The translations under genes were made by a program, and so were the position numbers. 64,000 nucleotides of DNA from Litorimonas sp051251645 (GTDB lineage Bacteria; Pseudomonadota; Alphaproteobacteria; Caulobacterales; Maricaulaceae). The notes beneath the pieces are model-generated. The model did not search any database. It was not told where the DNA came from and saw only the letters and a program-made list of their open reading frames with translations. The DNA lies in NCBI GenBank assembly GCA_051251645.1, contig JBPOEY010000005.1, forward strand, positions 1 to 64,000, given 5' to 3'. Of the stretch, positions 44,403-52,185 are shown piece after piece (position 1 is the stretch's first letter; each line of letters begins with the position of its first letter).

Positions 44403-45902
44403 ATGAACACTATCGGCCATTTTATTGACGGCACGCGCGTAGACGGCACGTCTGGACGATTCAAAGACATTTTCGATCCCAACACGGGCACCGTGCAAGC
44501 GCGGGTCACGATGGCGACGCCCGCCGAGTTGGACGCCGCCGTCAAATCAGCCGCTAAAGCCCAAGTCGCTTGGGCCAACACCAACCCGCAAAAACGATCG
44601 CGCATCCTGTTCGCCTATAAGGCGCTGGTCGAAAGCCATATGGACGAGCTGGCAGAGCTCTTGTCGCGCGAACATGGCAAGGTGATTGCCGATAGCCGGG
44701 GCGATGTGATCCGCGGGCTTGATGTGATCGAATTTGCCTGCGGCGTGCCACATGCGCAAAAGGGCGAGCACACCTATGGCGCAGGCCCGGAAATTGACGT
44801 CTATTCGATGCGCAAACCGCTCGGCGTTGTTGCGGGCATCACGCCGTTCAACTTCCCGGCGATGATTCCGATGTGGATGTTTGGCATGGCGATCACGACG
44901 GGCAATGCCGTGATCTTGAAGCCGTCCGAGAAAGACCCGTCCGTGCCGATGCGCCTGTGCGAGCTGTTCACTGAAGCGGGCGGCCCGGTCGGCCTGTTGC
45001 AATGCGTCAATGGTGACAAGGAAATCGTCGACGCCATCTGCGATCATGAGACCATCAAGGCGGTCAGCTTCGTCGGCTCGTCGGACATTGCGCAATATGT
45101 CTATGCCCGCGCCACGGCCAACGGCAAACGCGCGCAATGTATGGGCGGGGCGAAAAACCACGGCATCATCATGCCAGACGCCAATATGGAACAAGCCGCC
45201 AAGGACATCCTCGGCGCGGCTTACGGCTCGGCGGGCGAACGCTGCATGGCTTTGCCCGTTGTCGTCCCCGTCGGCGAAGGCACAGCGGAGCGTTTCTTGG
45301 AAGCGCTGCTCCCGAAGATCGACGCGATGACCGTCGGCACGTCGACTGATCCGGACGCCGATTATGGCCCGGTCGTCACCGCCGTGCATAAAGCCTCGAT
45401 TGAGGCCGATATCGACAAAGCTGTGGCGGAAGGCGCGACCCTCATTCGCGACGGACGCGGCTTTACCTTACAGGGTCATGAAGGCGGCTTCTTCGTCGGC
45501 CCAACATTGCTCGATAATGTCACGCCGGATATGGACACCTATCACGAAGAAATCTTTGGCCCGGTCTTACAGATTGTTCGCGCCAAAGACTTCGAAGCGG
45601 CTGTGCGCCTGCCGTCCGAGCACCAATATGGCAATGGCGTTGCGATCTTCACCCAAAATGGCCGCGTCGCGCGCGAATTCGCCGACCGCGTCGAAGTCGG
45701 CATGGTCGGCATCAATGTGCCGATTCCGGTCCCCGTCGCTTATCACAGCTTTGGCGGCTGGAAACGCTCGGCCTTTGGCGCCGCGAACCAATACGGCATG
45801 GAAGGCTTGCGCTTCTATACCAAGGTCAAAACCGTGACCCAACGCTGGCCAGAACCAGAGGGCGAGACCGACGATAGCGCTTTCATTATTCCGACATTCT
45901 AG
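44403..45902 (+). CDS. mmsA: CoA-acylating methylmalonate-semialdehyde dehydrogenase
   Basis: A 499-aa aldehyde dehydrogenase family protein of the MmsA/IolA type, turning methylmalonate or malonate semialdehyde into propionyl- or acetyl-CoA. The catalytic Cys281 lies in GSAGERCMALPVV, typical of the family, and ITPFNFPAMIPMWMF is the NAD-binding motif with MmsA-like sequence. The protein ends in the usual way. It is only 11 bases upstream of frmA, so it probably shares a transcript with the formaldehyde genes. Confidence 0.94.
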   Translation: MNTIGHFIDGTRVDGTSGRFKDIFDPNTGTVQARVTMATPAELDAAVKSAAKAQVAWANTNPQKRSRILFAYKALVESHMDELAELLSREHGKVIADSRGDVIRGLDVIEFACGVPHAQKGEHTYGAGPEIDVYSMRKPLGVVAGITPFNFPAMIPMWMFGMAITTGNAVILKPSEKDPSVPMRLCELFTEAGGPVGLLQCVNGDKEIVDAICDHETIKAVSFVGSSDIAQYVYARATANGKRAQCMGGAKNHGIIMPDANMEQAAKDILGAAYGSAGERCMALPVVVPVGEGTAERFLEALLPKIDAMTVGTSTDPDADYGPVVTAVHKASIEADIDKAVAEGATLIRDGRGFTLQGHEGGFFVGPTLLDNVTPDMDTYHEEIFGPVLQIVRAKDFEAAVRLPSEHQYGNGVAIFTQNGRVAREFADRVEVGMVGINVPIPVPVAYHSFGGWKRSAFGAANQYGMEGLRFYTKVKTVTQRWPEPEGETDDSAFIIPTF

Positions 45903-45913
45903 AGCTAACTCTG

Positions 45914-47035
45914 ATGACAAAAATCCGTAAAACCCGCGCGGCTGTCGCTTTTGCTGCCAACCAACCGCTCGACGTTGTCGAGGTCGATCTGCAAGGCCCC
46001 CAAGCGGGCGAAGTGTTGATCGAGATTATGGCGACGGGGATTTGCCATACGGATGCCTACACGCTCGACGGTCTAGATAGCGAAGGGTTGTTTCCCTGCA
46101 TTCTCGGCCATGAAGGTGCGGGGATTGTGCGCGAAGTGGGCGAGGGCGTAACCTCGCTCGCGGTCGGCGATCACGTCATCCCTCTCTACACGCCGGAATG
46201 CCGCCAGTGTAAAAGCTGCCTCTCGGGTAAGACCAATCTCTGCACCGCCATTCGCGCGACGCAAGGCAAGGGCGTGATGCCGGACGGGACGTCTCGCTTC
46301 TCTTACGAAGGCAAACCGATCTACCATTATATGGGCTGCTCGACCTTCGCCAATCATACGGTCCTGCCGGAGATCGCGGTCGCGAAAATCCGTGACGATG
46401 CGCCGTTTGACAAAGCCTGCTATATTGGCTGCGGCGTGACGACGGGCGTCGGCGCCGTGACAAAGACGGCCAAGGTTGAACCGGGCAGCAATGTCATCGT
46501 CTTCGGGCTCGGTGGGATCGGCCTGAACGTACTCCAAGCGGCCCGCATGGTCGGGGCGGATAAAATTATCGGCGTCGATATTAATGACGATAAAAAAGAA
46601 TGGGGCGAGCGTTTCGGCATGACCCATTTCGTCAATCCAAAGACGGTCGACGGCGACTTGGTCGCTCACTTGGTGGAGCTGACAGACGGTGGCGCGGACT
46701 ACACATTTGATTGCACGGGCAACACCGACGTCATGCGCGACGCGCTGGAAGCCTGCCACCGCGGTTGGGGCGTGTCCGTCGTTATCGGCGTCGCTGAAGC
46801 CGGCAAAGAAATCAGCACCCGCCCATTCCAACTGGTCACAGGCCGCGTCTGGAAAGGCTCCGCCTTTGGCGGCGCGAAAGGCCGCACAGATGTTCCTAAA
46901 ATTGTCGACTGGTACATGAATGGCAAAATTGAAATTGACCCGATGATCACGCATGTCCTCGATCTGGATCAGATCAACGAAGCGTTCGAATTGATGCATG
47001 CGGGCGAGAGTATTCGGAGCGTGGTGGTTTATTAG
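45914..47035 (+). CDS. frmA: S-(hydroxymethyl)glutathione dehydrogenase (class III alcohol dehydrogenase)
   Basis: A 373-aa zinc alcohol dehydrogenase oxidising S-hydroxymethylglutathione, the formaldehyde-glutathione adduct. The catalytic zinc site is shown by GICHTDAY and GHEGAGIV, the structural zinc site by PECRQCKSCLSGKTNLC, and NAD binding by VFGLGGIGLNV. Length matches the family. It is the first formaldehyde gene of an operon that continues with a foreign-looking gene, a VOC protein and fghA. Confidence 0.97.
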   Translation: MTKIRKTRAAVAFAANQPLDVVEVDLQGPQAGEVLIEIMATGICHTDAYTLDGLDSEGLFPCILGHEGAGIVREVGEGVTSLAVGDHVIPLYTPECRQCKSCLSGKTNLCTAIRATQGKGVMPDGTSRFSYEGKPIYHYMGCSTFANHTVLPEIAVAKIRDDAPFDKACYIGCGVTTGVGAVTKTAKVEPGSNVIVFGLGGIGLNVLQAARMVGADKIIGVDINDDKKEWGERFGMTHFVNPKTVDGDLVAHLVELTDGGADYTFDCTGNTDVMRDALEACHRGWGVSVVIGVAEAGKEISTRPFQLVTGRVWKGSAFGGAKGRTDVPKIVDWYMNGKIEIDPMITHVLDLDQINEAFELMHAGESIRSVVVY

Positions 47036-47794
47036 ATGGGTAATTTTGCTGCTTTAGTTGGTTGCCCATCCAAAGAGGCTGCGCAAACAGAAAATTTATG
47101 GGATTGTTATTGGGATGAAAGCCTAATTGAAGCCAAAGGCTGGGGGCCCGTTTGGACATCGAAATATTGTATTGGTGGTTTCTGGTTGGCTTGTTTTTCG
47201 CCAGAGGACGAAATTTTGATTGAACGGTCAAATTCGGATGACAGCATGCCGTCGTTCGCAGGGTATTTCGTTGAAGCGCACAAAGCCGTTGAGCGACTAA
47301 ACCAGAATAAAGAAAAGACTTTATCTTTGATTCCTAAGCAACTTCAAACGTCTTATTCAGAGTTATATGATGCTTGGATTCACATAATTGAAAGTCAATT
47401 TAAGTCAGGAATACTCTTAGATTGCGACGATATTTTTGGCATGATCGGACATGCCGAAGGGTCCGAAGGACTTCGGGAACATGTCAATCACTTTGCAAGT
47501 CTGGCGCTTGAAAATCCTGATGTAGATGTTGCTGATTTTGGGTTAACCGGATTAGTTGGATTAGGTGAAGTGTCTCCGTATGAAGTGAGTAATTCTTCGG
47601 TAGCGCAAGTTGTAGGCAATTGGAGATTTGCAGCAACCGGTGATCCAAATATTGAAATTACTGACTGGCCGCCACACCCGCATACGGAAGAGTTAGAGCT
47701 GGCAAAAAGCATGTTATCGGACTCTGAGGAAAATCGCATGCATGAATCGCAAAAAACTATCTGGGCGTCAAAACCTTGGTGGAAATTTTGGTAA
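47036..47794 (+). CDS. unrecognised 252-aa protein inserted in the formaldehyde operon
   Basis: I do not recognise this protein. Its ATG directly follows the frmA stop codon, and it ends 14 bases before the VOC gene start. It has Trp-rich N-terminal sequence (ESLIEAKGWGPVWTSKYC), a long central helical part and an unusual C-terminal WASKPWWKFW. It is much richer in A/T codons (Lys, Asn, Ile with A/T third bases) than the flanking genes. This suggests recent acquisition, but the exact join to frmA leaves the operon's reading order intact. Function is unknown. Confidence 0.75.
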   Translation: MGNFAALVGCPSKEAAQTENLWDCYWDESLIEAKGWGPVWTSKYCIGGFWLACFSPEDEILIERSNSDDSMPSFAGYFVEAHKAVERLNQNKEKTLSLIPKQLQTSYSELYDAWIHIIESQFKSGILLDCDDIFGMIGHAEGSEGLREHVNHFASLALENPDVDVADFGLTGLVGLGEVSPYEVSNSSVAQVVGNWRFAATGDPNIEITDWPPHPHTEELELAKSMLSDSEENRMHESQKTIWASKPWWKFW

Positions 47795-47808
47795 GAAGGA
47801 GAACACCC

Positions 47809-48183
47809 ATGTTCACACATATCATGGTCGGGGCGAACGACCCGGCGAAATCCATTCCCTTTTACGATGCGGCGCTCGGCGCGCTGGGCATAAAAGGCCA
47901 GACAATGGGCGAGCGCGCGTTTTACAGCACGCCGGATGGCGGCGCGTTTGGTGTGGGCAAGCCCGCCAATGGCGAAGCGGCGACTTTTGCGAATGGCGGT
48001 ACCATTGGATTCAAGGCGCAGACGTCCGCGCAAGTCGATGCGTTCCACGCGGCGGGCTGCGCCAATGGCGGCACCTGCGAAGGCAAACCCGGTCCCCGGT
48101 CTGGCGCGCCGGGCAATCCTTACGGCGCTTATCTACGCGACCCCGACGGCAATAAAATCTGTGCTTTTGTGTCCGCAGGTTAA
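47809..48183 (+). CDS. VOC-family (glyoxalase-like) protein
   Basis: A 124-aa vicinal-oxygen-chelate fold protein. The ATG at 47809 has AAGGAG upstream; a frame start at 47776 inside the preceding gene is rejected. It begins MFTHIMVGANDPAKSIPFYDA, and NPYGAYLRDPDGNKICAF is the usual C-terminal VOC strand. Members often sit beside fghA in alphaproteobacteria. It may assist in glutathione-adduct handling, by inference. Confidence 0.9.
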   Translation: MFTHIMVGANDPAKSIPFYDAALGALGIKGQTMGERAFYSTPDGGAFGVGKPANGEAATFANGGTIGFKAQTSAQVDAFHAAGCANGGTCEGKPGPRSGAPGNPYGAYLRDPDGNKICAFVSAG

Positions 48184-48197
48184 GCCGGATTTCAGAC

Positions 48198-49043
48198 ATG
48201 GAAACCCTCTCGACGAACCGCGCGCACGGCGGGACGCAGGGCGTGTATCGCCATGCGTCCACGGCCTCCCAGACGCCTATGACGTTCTCGGTTTTCGTTC
48301 CTGAAGGGCCGGGGCCGTTCCCCGTGCTGTGGTATCTATCGGGTCTGACCTGCACCCACGCCAATGTTACGGATAAGGGCGAATATCGTGCCGCGTGTGC
48401 GAAGGCGGGGGTCATCTTCATCGCGCCAGACACCAGTCCGCGCGGCGAGGGTGTGGCCGATGATGACGCCTATGATTTTGGCCAAGGCGCAGGCTTTTAC
48501 GTTGATGCGATGCAAGCCCCCTTTGCCGAACATTATCAAATGCGCACCTATATCGAGGACGAGCTGCCCGCGCTGATCGCGCAGAATTTCCCCGCCGACA
48601 TGATGCGGCAGGGTATCACCGGTCATTCGATGGGTGGACACGGCGCGCTGACGATCGGCCTGCGGAATCCGGATCGGTTTAAGAGTATTTCCGCTTTTGC
48701 GCCGATCTGTCATCCAATGGCGTGCCCGTGGGGCGAGAAAGCGTTCGGGGGTTATCTCGGTAACGACCGGAGCGCATGGCGGGATTATGATGCGGTCGCG
48801 TTGATCGAAGATATGACCGAAGAGACGCGCAACCGCGTCTCAAGCCTGCTTGTTGATCAGGGCGCGGCGGACAACTTCCTCGCCGAACAATTAAATCCAG
48901 AGGCTCTTGCTGGGGCTTGTCAATCCGCCGGGATCGACCTGACTTTGCGACTGCAAGAGGGCTATGATCACAGCTATTATTTCATCTCGACCTTCATGGC
49001 GGACCATATCCGCTGGCACGCGGCGAGGCTCAAGCCCGCCTAG
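48198..49043 (+). CDS. fghA: S-formylglutathione hydrolase
   Basis: A 281-aa esterase-D-type alpha/beta-hydrolase that cleaves S-formylglutathione to formate and glutathione, the step after frmA. Landmarks are WYLSGLTCTHANVTDKGEY, the nucleophile elbow GHSMGGHGAL, and the late DHSYYFISTFMADHI. Length matches the family. It closes the formaldehyde operon. Confidence 0.96.
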   Translation: METLSTNRAHGGTQGVYRHASTASQTPMTFSVFVPEGPGPFPVLWYLSGLTCTHANVTDKGEYRAACAKAGVIFIAPDTSPRGEGVADDDAYDFGQGAGFYVDAMQAPFAEHYQMRTYIEDELPALIAQNFPADMMRQGITGHSMGGHGALTIGLRNPDRFKSISAFAPICHPMACPWGEKAFGGYLGNDRSAWRDYDAVALIEDMTEETRNRVSSLLVDQGAADNFLAEQLNPEALAGACQSAGIDLTLRLQEGYDHSYYFISTFMADHIRWHAARLKPA

Positions 49044-49273
49044 ACTGTCGGTCGCGATCGTCCCGGGTTCTTGTCAGGCATGAGGCCTCATTATCGGCTG
49101 ACAGCCCGCCTTTGATGCAAGCCGGCGATGTCAGCGTTGAAACGTTGTACGAGGATTTAGGAGCACGGTCGAGATATCCTTCGAGGCGCTATAGGGATTG
49201 CTTTGCGGGGCTTGCGGCGATCTCAAAACCGATACAAAAGCTATTGTCCCCTAATAATCTGAAGAGCAATAAG

Positions 49274-51097
49274 ATGATGTCTCGGAATTTTGGAATCAAA
49301 TATTTAGCTAGCATAGCCGCGGCGGCCTTATTGATCGCGTGTGACACACCGACCGACCCATCCCAAAACGCATCCCAAACAATGCCCGCTGACGACGCCG
49401 GTTTACAAATGAACGCTGAGGCGAACTTTGAAGCTCTTCTTGAGGCGCATTGGGCATGGGTTTTATCAACGGCCCCAACCTTTGCGACCTCGCTCGGTGT
49501 GAGGGATTATGACGATCAGTTAAGCGATCCATCTCTCGCAGCCTACGACGCGCAGGCTGAACGGCAAAAAGAGTTTTTGACCCAATTTAAAGATTTTGAT
49601 CCCGACGCGTTGAGTGCTGATAATCAGCTCAATCTGCAACTCATGCTACTCGAGCTTGAGAGCAGCGTTGAAGCTGCCACATACGGTGGGCGCTATATGT
49701 TTATGACCAATCGTGCCGGGCCACACACGACCATCACGGGCATGGTTAGCCGTTTGCCCTTTAGCAAACCCGCTGACTATGAGAGCTACCTCGCGCGACT
49801 TAACGCAGCGCCGGACTATCTTACCAAAGCTACGAACCGTTTGCGGTCGGGTATCCAAGCCGGATGGGTGCAACCTTGTGCGCCAATGACGGGATATGAA
49901 GAGTCCATACGCACCCATATTGTCGATGATATCAGCGATAGTGTTTTGATGGATGCCTTTGATACGCGCCCAACCGCCGTTAACATGGCGGATTTCGCAT
50001 CATACAAGGACCGCGCAGAGGCGGTCATTGAAGACAATGTCATACCCGCATTAAGGGCTTTCGAGCAATTTTACTTAGACGAATATGCCCCCAGTTGCCG
50101 GGCCGATATTGGTCTATCATCTATCGACGGCGGTGCAGAATATTACGACTATCTGGCAAAGATGTTCACGACGACAGACCTAACGCCCCATGAAATTCAT
50201 AATATTGGCCTCTCTGAAGTGGCGCGTATTCGGGCAGAAATGGATGACGTACAAAAGCAGGCTGGCTTTGAGGGCACTTTCAAAGAGTTTCAAATCTTTC
50301 TGCGCACGAGTCCTGAATTTTACCCCAAGACCGCGCAAGAACGCATGGATGCCGCTGCCGTTATTTTAAAGAAAATGGACGGAAAACTGCCGGAGTTATT
50401 TACGAAATATCCGCGTATGCCCTACGGCATCAAAGAAATCCCGTTAGATGTCGCCGAAAAAACGACAACGGCTTATTATATGCGGCCGGCGGGCGACGGA
50501 TCACGAGCAGGATTCTACTACATTAATACGACGAATTTGGACAAACGTCCGCTTTATGAAATGGAGGCGTTATCCCTTCATGAGGCCGTCCCGGGGCATC
50601 ATTTTCAAATCGCTTTATCACAAGAATTAACGCTCCCTAGTTTCCGGAAATATGGTGGTTTCACGGCCTTCATTGAAGGCTGGGGGCTTTATTCTGAACG
50701 GCTTGGGTTGGACGTCGGGTTTTACGAGACACCTTATACTAATTTCGGGCGCCTATCCTATGAGATGTGGCGTGCCTGTCGTTTGGTTGTTGATACTGGC
50801 ATGCACTCCATGGGGTGGTCGCGTGAGCAAGCTGTTGACTACATGATCGAGAACACAGGGTTGTCAGTGAAAAATATCAATAACGAAGTTGACCGTTATA
50901 TCACGCGTCCCGGCCAAGCCTTGGCCTATAAAATCGGGGAACTAAAAATTCGTGAGCTCCGCACGCTGGCTGAGACCGAACTTGGCGAGAGTTTCGATAT
51001 CCGCCTCTTCCATGACACAGTGTTAGAGAATGGTGCTGTGCCGTTGTCTGTGCTCAAGGAAAAAGTCAAAGCTTGGATCGAAACACAAAAAACCTAG
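49274..51097 (+). CDS. DUF885-family metalloprotein lipoprotein
   Basis: A 607-aa predicted lipoprotein. Starting at 49274 gives a signal ending in LLIACD (lipobox-like, Cys); a frame from 49112 lacks such a signal. The DUF885 signature is SLHEAVPGHHFQ followed by FTAFIEGWGLYSERLG; the HExxxxH-like and E residues suggest a metallohydrolase. Members are often near amino acid or peptide uptake genes. It is followed closely by the LysR gene. Confidence 0.9.
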   Translation: MMSRNFGIKYLASIAAAALLIACDTPTDPSQNASQTMPADDAGLQMNAEANFEALLEAHWAWVLSTAPTFATSLGVRDYDDQLSDPSLAAYDAQAERQKEFLTQFKDFDPDALSADNQLNLQLMLLELESSVEAATYGGRYMFMTNRAGPHTTITGMVSRLPFSKPADYESYLARLNAAPDYLTKATNRLRSGIQAGWVQPCAPMTGYEESIRTHIVDDISDSVLMDAFDTRPTAVNMADFASYKDRAEAVIEDNVIPALRAFEQFYLDEYAPSCRADIGLSSIDGGAEYYDYLAKMFTTTDLTPHEIHNIGLSEVARIRAEMDDVQKQAGFEGTFKEFQIFLRTSPEFYPKTAQERMDAAAVILKKMDGKLPELFTKYPRMPYGIKEIPLDVAEKTTTAYYMRPAGDGSRAGFYYINTTNLDKRPLYEMEALSLHEAVPGHHFQIALSQELTLPSFRKYGGFTAFIEGWGLYSERLGLDVGFYETPYTNFGRLSYEMWRACRLVVDTGMHSMGWSREQAVDYMIENTGLSVKNINNEVDRYITRPGQALAYKIGELKIRELRTLAETELGESFDIRLFHDTVLENGAVPLSVLKEKVKAWIETQKT

Positions 51098-51158
51098 GCA
51101 TGGTTGGCAACGCCGTTGCGTTGATACGGATCGACGTGACCTTGAATGTTGGGGTAAT

Positions 51159-52082
51159 ATGAATTTACGTCAAATCGAAATTTTTAACGCGGTCTATCTT
51201 AAAGGATCGATCTCAGCGGCGGCGCGGTCGCTGAACGTATCACAGCCGACTGTCAGTAAGATATTGAAGCGCCTTGAAGACCAATTGGGCTTCACATTGT
51301 TTGAGCGGGCCGCAGGACGTTTCCATCCGTCCGAACGGGCGAACACTTTGTTCGAGACTGTCGAGCCGATTTTCGAACAACTTTCGCAACTGCAAATACT
51401 GACCCGTAGGCTTGCGAGTGACCGGTCGGGCCATCTTCGCTTTGCGATGACTCCCGCGTTCAGCCTTGAGGTCGCACCAAAAGCGATCAGTCGTTTTTCC
51501 AAAGCCCATCCGGACGTGACGCTTGAAGCGGAAACTTTGCACGGTACGGAAATGTCCAAGCGGATTCTTCAGGATGAAATTGATGTTGGCCTTGTGTTTG
51601 ATGCTCCGCGACTCACGGGCATACAAGCTGAGAGAATAGCGACGACCGGTTTTGTTTGTGTGTCACCTGTGAGCCAGCCCCTGCTTGAAGAGGGCCCGGT
51701 TCAGCTCGCTGACTTATCCGCTCTTCCGCTAATTGACTTGAATTCGAAAAGTGTCTTGGGGCGGCGGTTACGGGATCGACTACAAAACTCAACGATTGAA
51801 GCCCGCAGATCGCCGCTGATTGTGGAAACCTACCATCTGGCGAAACGACTCGTTCGCCAAGGTGCCGGTGTTGCGATAATTGACGCGATTACGGCGCTTT
51901 CTGGCGATCAATCAGGATTACGGTTCCATGCCGTTCCAGACCTTGAACGTATCGGCGTTGACTTGGTGACATCCGTCGGCGGGCCGAAAATCATCCTCGT
52001 GAACCATTTGAAGGCGTTTTTGTCCATGGAGCTGCAGGTTCTAACACGCTCAGACTCCCATAAGGCGCTTGTACATCAATAA
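51159..52082 (+). CDS. LysR-family transcriptional regulator
   Basis: A 307-aa LysR regulator. The N-terminal helix-turn-helix is LKGSISAAARSLNVSQPTVSKILKRLE and the C-terminal effector domain covers about residues 90-295. The ATG at 51159 matches the usual LysR start; the frame from 51030 overlaps the DUF885 gene. Its place just before the receptor/amidase genes suggests it controls them; divergence is absent, so this is inference. Confidence 0.93.
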   Translation: MNLRQIEIFNAVYLKGSISAAARSLNVSQPTVSKILKRLEDQLGFTLFERAAGRFHPSERANTLFETVEPIFEQLSQLQILTRRLASDRSGHLRFAMTPAFSLEVAPKAISRFSKAHPDVTLEAETLHGTEMSKRILQDEIDVGLVFDAPRLTGIQAERIATTGFVCVSPVSQPLLEEGPVQLADLSALPLIDLNSKSVLGRRLRDRLQNSTIEARRSPLIVETYHLAKRLVRQGAGVAIIDAITALSGDQSGLRFHAVPDLERIGVDLVTSVGGPKIILVNHLKAFLSMELQVLTRSDSHKALVHQ

Positions 52083-52185
52083 TCCTTCCATAGCCTAAGG
52101 CTATGAAAAAGGTCTTTCTTTTCATTTGTTTTGTTCACACGGTTTTCGCTATCAACGCATTCAGTATGAGGGAAGAGGGGAAACG

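Noticed and set aside
44547..46999. Long minus-strand frames over mmsA and frmA
   Set aside because: They are G/C-driven antisense shadows of well-supported genes.
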